Shown piece by piece: positions 1 through 7,225 of a stretch of DNA of 20,576 bases. The stretch comes from an uncultured Oscillospiraceae bacterium (GTDB taxonomy: Bacteria; Bacillota; Clostridia; Oscillospirales; Oscillospiraceae): positions 1 through 20,576 of the forward strand of contig CAKTQE010000040.1 in the NCBI GenBank assembly GCA_934593275.1. Reading direction: 5' to 3'. Each line of letters opens with the position of its first letter. The stretch's first letter is position 1. A program made the position numbers and the translations under genes. Below the pieces are notes generated by a model, which had not been told where the DNA came from, made no database searches, and saw only the letters and a list, made by a program, of their open reading frames with translations.

Positions 1-92
1 AGGTTGACACCCATCTCCTGAGCGGCCTGCATCTTAAACTTGTCCATAGCCTCCCGGGCCTGGGGAACGTTGATCTGGTTGCTGTTCTTCAT
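1..92 (-). CDS. Alpha/beta-type small acid-soluble spore protein, N-terminal part
   Basis: The first 30 codons of a gene that runs off the left edge. The protein begins MKNSNQINVPQAREAMDK and continues to FKMQAAQEMGVN. Alpha/beta SASPs have this layout: a short Asn/Gln-rich start, a helix with conserved Ala/Met/Lys, then the E-(L/M)-G-V-x-L stretch that precedes the glycine/Arg-rich half. These proteins coat and protect DNA in the dormant spore and serve as amino-acid store at germination. The start is fixed by an AGAAGGAG ribosome site on the minus strand just upstream of the ATG. A forespore-type promoter lies about 50 bases further upstream. The C-terminal DNA-binding half and the GPR protease site are outside the window, so the exact paralogue cannot be named. 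Its presence implies an endospore former. Confidence 0.85.
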   Translation of the reverse strand, partial: MKNSNQINVPQAREAMDKFKMQAAQEMGVN

Positions 93-139
93 AGTGTTTC
101 TCCTTCTTTCCGAATGGTTTCGCGGTTTCTCCGCAGTCC

Positions 140-170
140 TAGTATCACCGGAAAATCCGGGGAAATGTCA
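140..170 (-). promoter_or_regulatory. Candidate sigma-G/F (forespore) promoter of the SASP gene
   Basis: On the minus strand there is TGACAT (165-170), an 18-base spacer, and GATACTA (140-146). The known forespore consensus is roughly TGMATA, 17-18 bases, CATACTA, so the -10 differs at one position. It sits about 50 bases upstream of the SASP start, as expected for a forespore-expressed ssp gene. Inferred from motif match and position only. Confidence 0.5.
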
Positions 171-700
171 GTTATTTTGCGGAAAAGATGGGGGAGAATG
201 GAAATTGAAGCGGATGGGCTGGCTTTCAAACATCTGGAGCAAATTTTTTCTGTGTTCCCATATTGTTTTCTTTTACTCTGGACAGGTCAATTTGTCACCC
301 TGTGATTCCTAAAACAGCTATTCTTTTCCTTTGCAGCCAGAAATCCTGCTGTAAGAGAATTTTGATTCTAATGCAACCAATAGCATTCCGCAAGTGCGAT
401 TCTATCATTTTTGCCATTTGAGAGAATGATACATTCTGCGAACAATATCCCGGAGATAAACTGATACTCCACCGGGATATAATCATACTGTAGAACCGGG
501 CGGATGTGTAAGAAATAACGAATCCCAGGAGGGCATGGAGCAGAGCATAGAAAAGAGTGGAATGTATAAAAAAGAAAAGGGATTTCAGAATGGACATTGC
601 TTTCGGAGTGTGGTAAAGTATTGATACAGGTGTAATTACATAAAATCAGCCGCATTCAGTCAAGAGAAAACAAAGATAAGTTTTGTGGAAGCAGGAAACC
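171..700. other. A+T-rich intergenic stretch without a convincing gene
   Basis: No reading frame here has both a usable ribosome site and protein-like composition; those on the minus strand (about 295-655) look like chance openings. The one clear structure is a perfect 9-bp inverted repeat, ATATCCCGG (445-453) and CCGGGATAT (472-480), with an 18-base gap. It overlaps a TATAAT at 478-483 and could be an operator or a hairpin. The stretch shares the lower G+C of the downstream AlbA-domain gene and probably belongs to the same acquired segment. Confidence 0.4.
445..480. repeat. 9-bp inverted repeat in the leader region of the AlbA-domain gene
   Basis: Arms ATATCCCGG and CCGGGATAT are exact reverse complements separated by 18 bases. 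No T-run follows, so an operator is more likely than a terminator. A TATAAT hexamer begins in the right arm, but no good -35 box stands 17 bases upstream of it. Confidence 0.35.
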
Positions 701-716
701 AATGGAGGGGAGCCGC

Positions 717-2180
717 ATGATTGACTTTTCTAAAATAGGGCAGTATCGGGAGAACAACCGTATTGAAGCGAAAAAGGCATTGGGTGGTCTACCAAAGAGC
801 ATTTGGGAAACGTATTCTGCCTTTGCCAATACTTACGGCGGAATTATTTTATTAGGCGTTGAGGAATTGCCTGATAAATCTTTGCGCTCAGTTGATTTAC
901 CCGATCCCGACAGGCTTATAAAAGAATTTTGGAATATTGTGAATAATCCAAACAAAACCAGTGTAAATGTGCTTTCTTCCAAGGATGTTTTTGTTCAAGA
1001 TGTGGATGGAAACCATATCGTAGTCATTAACGTCCCTCGGGCGGAGCGTTCATACCGACCTGTCTATGTAGACGGAAATCCCCTATGCACCTATCGCCGC
1101 AATGGAGAAGGTGATTATCGCTGCACCAAGGAAGAATACCAAGCGATGGTTCGGGATGCTTCTGTGAAAACCCAGGATATGCTGGTGTTGAACGAGATGG
1201 ATATGGCGGTGTTTAACAGGGAAAGCATCCGAAGTTATCGCCAAAGAATGCGGCTGTCACGTCCGGGCCATGTGTGGGAAGCACTGGAGGATGAAGACTT
1301 CCTGCTGAAATTGGGTGCTGTAGGAATTGGATCAGATGGGAAGAAACATCCAACGTCTGCCGGGCTTCTGATGTTTGGTAATGAGTATGATATTGTGCGG
1401 GAGTTCAATTCCTATTTCCTGGACTATCAGGAGCAATATGACTCTGATACCCGGTGGACAGACCGAATTATTTCATCTTCCGGTGACTGGAGCGGCAATG
1501 TATACGATTTCTATTTTCGGGTCTATAACAAATTGACCCAGGACATTAAGGTGCCATTTAAAATGGAGGGCGGCACTCGTGTGGATGACACAGCAGTCCA
1601 CCAAGCCCTTCGGGAGGCATTGGCGAATTGTCTGGTTAATGCGGATTATTATGGGCGGCAGGGCCTTGTCATTATCAAGAAGCGAGACCAAATTACCATA
1701 TCCAATCCAGGCAGCTTCCGTATTGAAATTGATGCGGCAAAAAGCGGCGGCGTATCTGATCCACGCAATGGAACCATGCTGAAAATGTTTAACATGATCG
1801 ATATTGGAGAACGTGCCGGAAGCGGTATCCCCAATATTTTTCGAGTTTGGCGAGAGCGGGGATGGCCGGAGCCTGTTATTAAGGAATCTGCTGAGCCGGA
1901 TCGTATTACGTTATCGTTATCGCTACTAAAGAAAAAAAGTAGCGATAATAAAGTAGCGACAAAAAGCAGTAATAAAATTCGGCAACTCAAAACTGCCAGC
2001 CAGAAAGCCGCCATCCTGGAATATTTGACGGATCATGCGTTGGCGAAATGCGTAGATATTGCGTCGATGCTTGGCGTGAAAGATGCAAGAGCGAGACGAA
2101 TCCTTAGCGAAATGGTAGAGGATGGAACGGTTTCCTCTGAGGGTGGAAACCGAAACCGTGTGTATAAATTGAAATCGTAA
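717..2180 (+). CDS. AlbA_2 domain / HATPase-like / winged-helix regulator (ATP-binding protein)
   Basis: A 487-residue protein of the widespread 'RNA-binding/ATP-binding, AlbA_2' class. The N-terminal AlbA_2 (Schlafen-related) domain occupies about residues 5-130, with the hallmark E-N-N-R-I-E-A-K and S-A-F-A-N-T-x-G-G-I-I-L-L-G-V. The middle part (about 270-390) resembles the GHKL-type ATPase fold seen in RecG-like COG2865 proteins: E-A-L-A-N-C-L-V-N-A-D-Y as N-box and G-E-R-A-G-S-G-I-P as glycine box. A Lys/Ser-rich linker (about 400-425) leads to a C-terminal winged helix. Family members are thought to be DNA-binding regulators and often sit on mobile or defence islands; the biochemical role is not established. 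The start at 717 is preferred over the ATG at 702 because GGAGGGG (704-710) lies six bases before it. The gene is more A+T-rich than its right-hand neighbours and abuts a gene remnant, both pointing to acquisition. Confidence 0.85.
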   Translation: MIDFSKIGQYRENNRIEAKKALGGLPKSIWETYSAFANTYGGIILLGVEELPDKSLRSVDLPDPDRLIKEFWNIVNNPNKTSVNVLSSKDVFVQDVDGNHIVVINVPRAERSYRPVYVDGNPLCTYRRNGEGDYRCTKEEYQAMVRDASVKTQDMLVLNEMDMAVFNRESIRSYRQRMRLSRPGHVWEALEDEDFLLKLGAVGIGSDGKKHPTSAGLLMFGNEYDIVREFNSYFLDYQEQYDSDTRWTDRIISSSGDWSGNVYDFYFRVYNKLTQDIKVPFKMEGGTRVDDTAVHQALREALANCLVNADYYGRQGLVIIKKRDQITISNPGSFRIEIDAAKSGGVSDPRNGTMLKMFNMIDIGERAGSGIPNIFRVWRERGWPEPVIKESAEPDRITLSLSLLKKKSSDNKVATKSSNKIRQLKTASQKAAILEYLTDHALAKCVDIASMLGVKDARARRILSEMVEDGTVSSEGGNRNRVYKLKS

Positions 2181-2181
2181 A

Positions 2182-2373
2182 AATGCAGAAGCTCTTGACA
2201 CAGGGGGCTGTGAAGTCCGTTTCGCCCAGGACAATTGCCAGCATTTTGCGGTGATTGACGAAACCGTCCTCTGGTACGGCAGCATGAATCTGCTCTCCCG
2301 GGATGATGTGGAGGACAACATTATGCGCCTGGAAAGCCGGGAAATCGCGGAGGAGTTGTTGGGAACGCTGTAA
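2182..2373 (+). pseudogene. C-terminal remnant of a PLD-like domain protein
   Basis: An open stretch of 63 codons plus stop without any plausible start: the same frame is closed by a TGA at 2170-2172 inside the end of the preceding gene. The translation contains H-F-A-V-I-D-E-T-V-L-W-Y-G-S-M-N-L-L and then D-N-I-M-R-L-E-S, followed by a short helix E-I-A-E-E-L-L. This is the ending found on phospholipase D-like (HKD-related) domains, including those at the C-terminus of clostridial DEAD/DEAH helicase or conflict-system proteins. The canonical lysine of the HKD motif is not in register. It is read as a 5'-truncated gene whose upstream part was replaced by the AlbA-domain segment. The parent family is inferred from memory of the motif, not from a search. 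Confidence 0.65.
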
Positions 2374-2386
2374 TATCGATAGAATT

Positions 2387-2421
2387 GGGGCTGCCGCAAA
2401 GTGGTTTTTTGCGGCAGCCCC
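2387..2421. terminator. Strong hairpin between the PLD remnant and the MATE gene
   Basis: A perfect 14-bp stem (GGGGCTGCCGCAAA with its complement) and a 7-base loop lie between convergent genes. Neither side carries a full T-tract, so termination is inferred from stem strength and position. It may serve both strands. Confidence 0.6.
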
Positions 2422-2461
2422 TTGTATGTGGCATCTATGGGGATGACAGGTGATGGGTTTG

Positions 2462-3817
2462 TCATCCGTTTTGAGTATTTGGCTCCTCCTTGCGGCTCTT
2501 GTTCCAGGGTCCGTTGGCGTAGAACAGGAGGGATAGGACCATGGCGGTGACCCAGCCGATGGGCCAGGCGCACCAGATGCCCAGGGGGCCAAAGGGGATG
2601 GAGAGGATTTTGGCCAGGGCCACCCGAAGGATCAGGTCTGTAAAGGTACCAATCATAAACTGGCGCATCAGCCCTGCGCCCCGGAGAATGCCGTCAGCCA
2701 CCAGCTTGGCAGAAATCAGCACATAGAACGGGGCCAGCACCCGGAGGAACTGGATGCCCACCTGCATGGCTGTGCCTGTGGGGTTATCCAGGAAGATGTA
2801 GAGCAGCTGCTTTCCGGCTATAAAATAGAGGAGGGTCAAGGGGATGCTCAGCATCCACACCAGTTTCAGCCCCGCCCGGAAGCCCTGACGGACACGCTCC
2901 GGCTTTTCCGCCCCCATGTTCTGGGCCGTATAGTTGGAAATGCCGTTGCCAAGGGTGGTAAAGGAGGTAATGACCAGGTTGTTGAGCTTCACCGAGGCGG
3001 CATAGCCCGCAATGACACTGGAGCCGAAAGAATTGATCACACCCTGGATGATGATATTGCCCACGGAAATAAAGCTCTGCTGCAAAATGCTGGGGACTGC
3101 CACAACGGCAATTTTTTTCAGCAGATGGAACGAGAAGATCTTCGGCTTCTCCTGGGTCTCAATGGTCCGGAACCGGCGGAACACCACCACCACAGCCAGA
3201 ATGCAGCTGACACCCTGGCACAGGAAGGTGGCCCAGGCCACACCGGCAACCCCCATATTGAAAGCGGTGACAAAGAGAATATCCACAGCGATGTTGGAAA
3301 TAGAGGAGGCCGCCAGGAAATAGAAAGGGGTCTTGGAGTCCCCCAGAGCAGAAAAAATACCAGTGGCCACATTATAATAGAACACAAAGGGCAGACCCAG
3401 AATGTAAATATCCATATACAGCCGGGAATCCGCCAGAATGTCCTCCGGGGTGTGGATCAGGTGCAGCAGGTCCGTGCAGAACAAGGTACCAAAAATCATC
3501 AGCAGACCGCAGACCACACCGCTGGCGATGAGGGTCGTATACACGGCGGTTTTCAGGTCCGCCATCCGTCTGGCTCCAAAAAGCTGGGAGACGATGACCG
3601 AGCAGCCGATGTTGCAGCCAAAGGCAAAGGCGATGAAAATCAGGGTGATCTCATAGCTGTTGCCTACGGCGGCCAGGGCGTTTTCACCTACGAATTTACC
3701 GGCCACAAAGCTGTCTGCCAGGTTGTAAAGCTGCTGGAAAATAATGCTGCCAAAAAGGGGTAGACAGAATTTCCACAGCACCGACTCGGGTTTCCCCACG
3801 GTCAGGTCCTTATTCAT
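2462..3817 (-). CDS. MATE family efflux transporter
   Basis: A 451-residue polytopic membrane protein with about twelve hydrophobic segments, the size and pattern of multidrug and toxin extrusion (MATE) cation antiporters of the DinF/NorM-like branch common in clostridia. Diagnostic stretches are L-W-K-F-C-L-P-L-F-G near the start, Q-Q-L-Y-N-L-A-D-S-F-V-A-G-K in the first helix hairpin, N-A-L-A-A-V-G-N-S, and the second-half counterpart P-S-I-L-Q-Q-S-F-I-S-V-G-N. Such carriers use an Na+ or H+ gradient to export organic cations, drugs or metabolites; the substrate cannot be told here. The reading frame is open further upstream, but the true start is the ATG at 3817 (MNKDLTVGKPE). It overlaps the stop of the kinase-like gene by 8 bases (ATGAATAA), implying translational coupling. 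Both are read from the promoter at 4495-4523. Confidence 0.93.
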   Translation of the reverse strand: MNKDLTVGKPESVLWKFCLPLFGSIIFQQLYNLADSFVAGKFVGENALAAVGNSYEITLIFIAFAFGCNIGCSVIVSQLFGARRMADLKTAVYTTLIASGVVCGLLMIFGTLFCTDLLHLIHTPEDILADSRLYMDIYILGLPFVFYYNVATGIFSALGDSKTPFYFLAASSISNIAVDILFVTAFNMGVAGVAWATFLCQGVSCILAVVVVFRRFRTIETQEKPKIFSFHLLKKIAVVAVPSILQQSFISVGNIIIQGVINSFGSSVIAGYAASVKLNNLVITSFTTLGNGISNYTAQNMGAEKPERVRQGFRAGLKLVWMLSIPLTLLYFIAGKQLLYIFLDNPTGTAMQVGIQFLRVLAPFYVLISAKLVADGILRGAGLMRQFMIGTFTDLILRVALAKILSIPFGPLGIWCAWPIGWVTAMVLSLLFYANGPWNKSRKEEPNTQNG

Positions 3818-4442
3818 GGCTCTTAACCCCCAGCTTCTTTTCCAGCAGATACACAATGGCATCGGCGCAGCCCTGGGTCCCCAGAGTGCTGGTGGAGAGC
3901 ATGGCATCGTAGCTTTCGGGCTTGCCCCACTCGGTCATGGCGTAGAAATTAAAGTACCGGCGGCGCATCCGGTTCACCTTTTCCATCCGCTCCCGGGCAG
4001 CCTTTTCCCCCAGGCCGTTCCGGGAACCGATGCGGGCCACGCAGTCCTCATCATTTCCGTAGAGGAAGATGGACAGCACATTGGTCTTGCCCTCCAGAAT
4101 GGCAGAGGCACACCGGCCAATGATCACAGAGGACTCCCGGTCCGCAATGGATAGAATGGTCTGTTTCTGGGCATTATAAGCCTGATCCCCGGCAAAGTAG
4201 AACATGCCGGACATATCGGCGGTATCCGCAAACCAGTTTCCGCTGACAGGCAGCAGGATGTCTTTCATGGTTTCATCGTGCCGTTCCAGATATCCGGCAC
4301 TCATGCCGCTTTTTCTGGCGGCCTCCTGGATCAGCAGTTTGTCATAGCAGGTGACACCCAGTTTTCTTGCCACCAGTTCCCCTACTTCCCGGCCACCGCT
4401 GCCGTATTTTCTGCCAATGCAAATGGTATAATTCTTATCCAT
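3810..4442 (-). CDS. Cytidylate kinase-like family protein
   Basis: A 210-residue soluble protein of the cytidylate kinase-like (AAK_26-type) family. The P-loop-like motif G-R-K-Y-G-S-G-G (residues 10-17) is followed by R-E-V-G-E-L-V-A-R-K-L-G and Y-D-K-L-L-I, the family signature. The middle carries I-I-G-R-C-A-S and the C-terminal half a basic lid-like region R-M-E-K-V-N-R-M-R-R-R-Y-F. True Cmk phosphorylates CMP/dCMP, but these paralogues have unknown substrates. The P-loop ends G-S-G-G instead of the usual G-K-S/T, so nucleotide kinase activity should not be assumed. The start at 4442 is chosen because AAAGGTGAAG lies just before it; the longer open frame to 4490 has none. It is first in a two-gene unit overlapping the MATE gene and divergent from a LysR regulator, suggesting control by that regulator. 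Confidence 0.88.
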   Translation of the reverse strand: MDKNYTICIGRKYGSGGREVGELVARKLGVTCYDKLLIQEAARKSGMSAGYLERHDETMKDILLPVSGNWFADTADMSGMFYFAGDQAYNAQKQTILSIADRESSVIIGRCASAILEGKTNVLSIFLYGNDEDCVARIGSRNGLGEKAARERMEKVNRMRRRYFNFYAMTEWGKPESYDAMLSTSTLGTQGCADAIVYLLEKKLGVKSHE

Positions 4443-4494
4443 ATTCTTCACCTTTCTATGGCTTTCAGGCCCGTTGACTTTCTCAAACACCTAT

Positions 4495-4523
4495 AGTATA
4501 ATTCTGCCAATAGGATATGTAAA
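4495..4523 (-). promoter_or_regulatory. Promoter of the kinase-like/MATE operon
   Basis: On the minus strand TTTACA (4518-4523), a 17-base spacer and TATACT (4495-4500) form a good housekeeping promoter about 50 bases before the kinase-like start. The -35 lies inside the dyad at 4515-4531, so a bound regulator would contact or occlude RNA polymerase there. Confidence 0.65.
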
Positions 4524-4531
4524 ATAGATAT
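4515..4531. promoter_or_regulatory. Candidate LysR operator (near-palindrome on the -35)
   Basis: ATATGTA, AAA, TAGATAT: 7-base arms with one mismatched pair around a 3-base centre, between the divergent LysR and kinase-like genes. It has the same core (GTAAAATA) and the same placement over TTTACA as the dyad at 8653-8673. A 16-base word starting at 4530 is repeated exactly at 8631. Binding is inferred. Confidence 0.5.
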
Positions 4532-4570
4532 TCATTATATTCGCCATCAATTTCGTTTATGGAGAAGCCT

Positions 4571-5464
4571 ATGACCGGTTCGTTGGATCGTTATTTTGTT
4601 TTTTACCAGGTGGCCCGGTGCAAAAACATCACCCAGGCCGCCGCGGCCCTTTACAGCAGCCAGCCCAATGTGACCCATACCGTCAAAGAGCTGGAGCGGC
4701 AGCTGGGCTGCACCCTCTTTGTGCGGACCAACAAGGGGGTGCAGCTGACTCCTGAGGGGACGCTACTCTATGCCCATGTGGCCCCCGCCGTGGAGCATCT
4801 GCACCGGGCAGAGGAGGAGCTGAAGCTGCAAACCCAGCTGCGCATGGGCAGCATTTCCATCGGGGCCAGCGAAGTGGCCCTGCGGTGTCTGCTGCTGCCG
4901 ATTTTGCGGCAATTCCGGCTGGAATACCCGGATATTCAGGTGCGGGTCAGCAACTTTTCCACCCCCCAGGCCGTCAGCGCGCTGGAAGACGGTCTGGTAG
5001 ATCTGGCGGTGGTCACCACCCCGGTGGAGCCGGGAAAAGGCATTACCCTGGTGGAGCTGCGCAGCATCCGGGAGACCGCCGTTTGCAGCCCCGGCTTGGG
5101 ACTCTTCCCTGCCAGGCCCATCTCCCCGGAGGAGCTTTCCCAATACCCCCTGGTCAGCCTGGGCCGGAACACCATGACCTACCGGCTGTATGAGCAGTGG
5201 TTTCTGGAAAACGGTCTGCCTTTCCGCCCGGACATTGAGGCCGCCACTGCCGACCAGATTTTGCCCCTGGTGCAAAACGATCTGGGCATCGGCTTTGTGC
5301 CGGAGGACTTTCTCACAGCCGAAACCCAGGGCATCCGCCCCATCCCCCTGACGGTCCCCCTGCCGGAGCGGCGCATCTGTCTGCTCAAAAAACAAGAACG
5401 CCTCCCCGGCCCTGCCGCCAGAAAATTCGCCGCACTGCTCGAAAGCCTGGCCGATCACGGATAA
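4571..5464 (+). CDS. LysR family transcriptional regulator (divergent from kinase-like/MATE operon)
   Basis: A 297-residue LysR-type regulator. The N-terminal winged helix-turn-helix spans about residues 4-63, with N-I-T-Q-A-A-A-A-L-Y-S-S-Q-P-N-V-T-H-T-V-K-E-L-E-R-Q-L-G and L-F-V-R-T-N-K-G-V-Q-L-T-P-E-G. A linker helix leads to a two-lobe effector-binding domain (about 88-295) beginning M-G-S-I-S-I-G-A-S. LysR proteins bind as tetramers and usually control a divergent target, here the kinase-like/MATE pair, plus themselves. The start at 4571 is preferred to the ATG at 4559: GGAG at 4561-4564 lies six bases before it, whereas nothing like a ribosome site precedes 4559. The effector cannot be read from sequence. 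The gene is G+C-rich like the core background and ends before a hairpin shared with the convergent transporter operon. Confidence 0.93.
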   Translation: MTGSLDRYFVFYQVARCKNITQAAAALYSSQPNVTHTVKELERQLGCTLFVRTNKGVQLTPEGTLLYAHVAPAVEHLHRAEEELKLQTQLRMGSISIGASEVALRCLLLPILRQFRLEYPDIQVRVSNFSTPQAVSALEDGLVDLAVVTTPVEPGKGITLVELRSIRETAVCSPGLGLFPARPISPEELSQYPLVSLGRNTMTYRLYEQWFLENGLPFRPDIEAATADQILPLVQNDLGIGFVPEDFLTAETQGIRPIPLTVPLPERRICLLKKQERLPGPAARKFAALLESLADHG

Positions 5465-5510
5465 CCGTCAGGGAACAACGTCCGGAGCATCCGGGCCAAA
5501 TAAACGTCGC

Positions 5511-5550
5511 CCCCGCCCTTTCTACGTGTTGCCACATAGAGAGGGCGGGG
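5511..5550. terminator. Hairpin terminator between convergent LysR and 2HCT genes
   Basis: A 14-base stem with one mismatch (CCCCGCCCT arm at 5511, AGGGCGGGG at 5542) and a 12-base loop. It is followed by ACTTT on the plus side and by CGACGTTTATTT on the minus side. Position between two gene ends supports a bidirectional terminator. Confidence 0.65.
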
Positions 5551-5595
5551 ACTTTATCTGTCAGGAGCGATTTTCAAATAGAAACAGAATCCGAT

Positions 5596-6888
5596 TTATT
5601 TCAGGAAAGCACCAAACAGGATGGAGCCGATGATCAAAATGATACCGCCACCCAGACGGGAGGACAACTGTGCGTAGGCCATCAGGTTCATGCGTTTAGA
5701 TGCGCCCAAAACAGCCAGGTCTCCGGAACCGCCACGGTTTGCCATGCACAGACCAGCGGTGATTGCAGAATCGATGGGGTAGAATCCAACAAGATAACCA
5801 ACGATGGCGGAACCCAGAATGGCACCTACAACGATTGCAAATGCGATGACCACATTGCCCAGGGTGATTGCCTTGGCCAACTCAATAATGTTTGTATCTA
5901 CACCGACACCGACCATGATGACCAGGATGAGATTTGCCGTGAAGAAGCTCTGTAATTTCTTTGCCCCGGCACGGATATTATCAGGAACGATACCGCAAAT
6001 TGCCGCAAGGGCAACGAAAATAATCATGTAAGCAAACTGATGGATGGGGGTACCAAAAACCCGTGGCAGGAGTACCTTCGCAAACAGGCGGCCCAGTGCG
6101 AAAAATCCCAGTGCAAGGAAGAATGCGCCGCCAATATCCTTCATCGTGGCATCAACCTTTTTATCCTCGGATTTGAGGTCGCTGCCTCGGCGCATCAGTT
6201 CCGCACCGTTGCCGGTGAGTGTGGGCTTCATCTCACCCAGCTTTTTCAGCAGAGCGGCAGTGAGAATAGCGAAAATATTGGCAATGGTCAAAATTGTAAT
6301 GGCGAAAGAATAGTAGTTTGCCGCGGCATCTCCTGTAACCGTCTCGTAAATCTGGCTCAGAGGCACAGCACCCGCACCGTTGCCGCCACCCATGATTGGC
6401 AGAACATACTTGATGAGAATGTCAACAGGTCCAACGCCAAAAATCAAGCCGGCACCGACGCCCAAAAGAGCAGCCCCGATGATTCCGCCGAAAATAGCCG
6501 GGATATAGCCCGCAAAGGAGCGCAGCATCAACTTGCGGTCCAGCGAAAGGAGTGAACCGGTGATCAGAAAAATAATAAAGAAAGAGAGAAAATCCGCATC
6601 ATCCATAATCATAGTCATGGCATCCGCATATTTCTGAGGAATGATCTGATAGGTAAACAGGCACGCTGAAACCAGGAAAGTCAGAACGAGGCCGCCGCCG
6701 ATATAGCTGTTCCAGAACGGAATGCGTTCCCCAATTTCGTTGCAAATCAGGCCGATGGACAGCATCAGAACAAAGCAACCCGCAAGATCCGTAGACAGTG
6801 CGCCTGTGGCCGCGGCAGCAATGGCGATAACAGCTACACTCCCTGCCAACCACCAGGGCAGACTGAATGTCTTTAACTTCAATTTCAT
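5596..6888 (-). CDS. 2-hydroxycarboxylate transporter family (CitS/MaeN-like) symporter
   Basis: A 430-residue membrane protein matching the 2-hydroxycarboxylate transporter family (2HCT, TC 2.A.24), whose members take up citrate, malate or related acids with Na+ or H+, or exchange them. Two re-entrant-loop signatures are visible: G-G-G-N-G-A-G at 167-173 and C-M-A-N-R-G-G-S-G-D at 381-390. The C-terminal S-S-R-L-G-G-G at 409-415 matches the conserved SSRIGG segment, whose arginine contacts the 2-hydroxycarboxylate part of the substrate in CitS. About eleven hydrophobic segments and the length fit the family. It is the last gene of a unit, 18 bases after the DUF4387 gene, with GTGAGGT before its ATG. 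The substrate is not known, but the family implies a hydroxy-di- or tricarboxylate for the operon. Confidence 0.9.
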   Translation of the reverse strand: MKLKLKTFSLPWWLAGSVAVIAIAAAATGALSTDLAGCFVLMLSIGLICNEIGERIPFWNSYIGGGLVLTFLVSACLFTYQIIPQKYADAMTMIMDDADFLSFFIIFLITGSLLSLDRKLMLRSFAGYIPAIFGGIIGAALLGVGAGLIFGVGPVDILIKYVLPIMGGGNGAGAVPLSQIYETVTGDAAANYYSFAITILTIANIFAILTAALLKKLGEMKPTLTGNGAELMRRGSDLKSEDKKVDATMKDIGGAFFLALGFFALGRLFAKVLLPRVFGTPIHQFAYMIIFVALAAICGIVPDNIRAGAKKLQSFFTANLILVIMVGVGVDTNIIELAKAITLGNVVIAFAIVVGAILGSAIVGYLVGFYPIDSAITAGLCMANRGGSGDLAVLGASKRMNLMAYAQLSSRLGGGIILIIGSILFGAFLK

Positions 6889-6906
6889 TTCAGTACCTCA
6901 CTTTCT

Positions 6907-7212
6907 TCAAACTTCAATATCCAACAAACTTACATACTGCTGTCCACCGTGCATATCCCGCTCGTTGCGGCTGCCCTCCACAGGAACACGGGGCAGACTG
7001 ATTTTTGCTACACAGATATTTTTAAGGCAGTAGATTTGCAGGTCTTGCGCCTTGACTTGGAAGTCATCAGCAATGGCCTTGCGGCTGCGTTCAAAGGCTG
7101 CCGACACCTTTTCAGTATCCTCAACACTGTTGCAGAAGGCATCGATGGTCAGCCAGAAGGGACCGGCATTTTTGCTGCGAATATACCTGACAGTCGATTC
7201 AACGGTATTCAT
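6907..7212 (-). CDS. DUF4387 family protein
   Basis: A 101-residue soluble protein. The N-terminal I-R-S-K-N-A-G-P-F-W-L-T-I-D (about residues 10-23) is the hallmark of DUF4387, a small family of unknown function nearly always encoded next to an AtuA-family gene. It has no signal peptide or membrane segment. The correct start is the ATG at 7212, preceded by GAGGAGG on the minus strand; the open frame continues upstream into the AtuA gene in another phase but has no ribosome site. It follows the AtuA stop by 13 bases and precedes the 2HCT gene by 18, so all three are probably one transcript. A partner subunit or accessory factor of the AtuA protein is the likeliest role, inferred only from constant adjacency. 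Confidence 0.85.
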   Translation of the reverse strand: MNTVESTVRYIRSKNAGPFWLTIDAFCNSVEDTEKVSAAFERSRKAIADDFQVKAQDLQIYCLKNICVAKISLPRVPVEGSRNERDMHGGQQYVSLLDIEV

Positions 7213-7225
7213 ACATCCATCCTCC

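Noticed and set aside
535..624. 29-codon open frame starting at an ATG behind AGGAGGG
   Set aside because: The ribosome-site-like sequence is only one to two bases from the ATG, too close to function, and the peptide has no recognisable features.
295..655. Two overlapping minus-strand open frames of about 95-100 codons
   Set aside because: No ribosome site, composition unlike a protein, and no recognisable motif; probably chance openings in A+T-rich DNA.
3125..3763. 212-codon plus-strand open frame
   Set aside because: Antisense to the MATE gene; hydrophilic His/Gln-rich shadow with no ribosome site.
3818..3907. N-terminal extension of the MATE reading frame
   Set aside because: This part overlaps the kinase-like gene deeply and lacks MATE features; the ATG at 3817 fits family starts.
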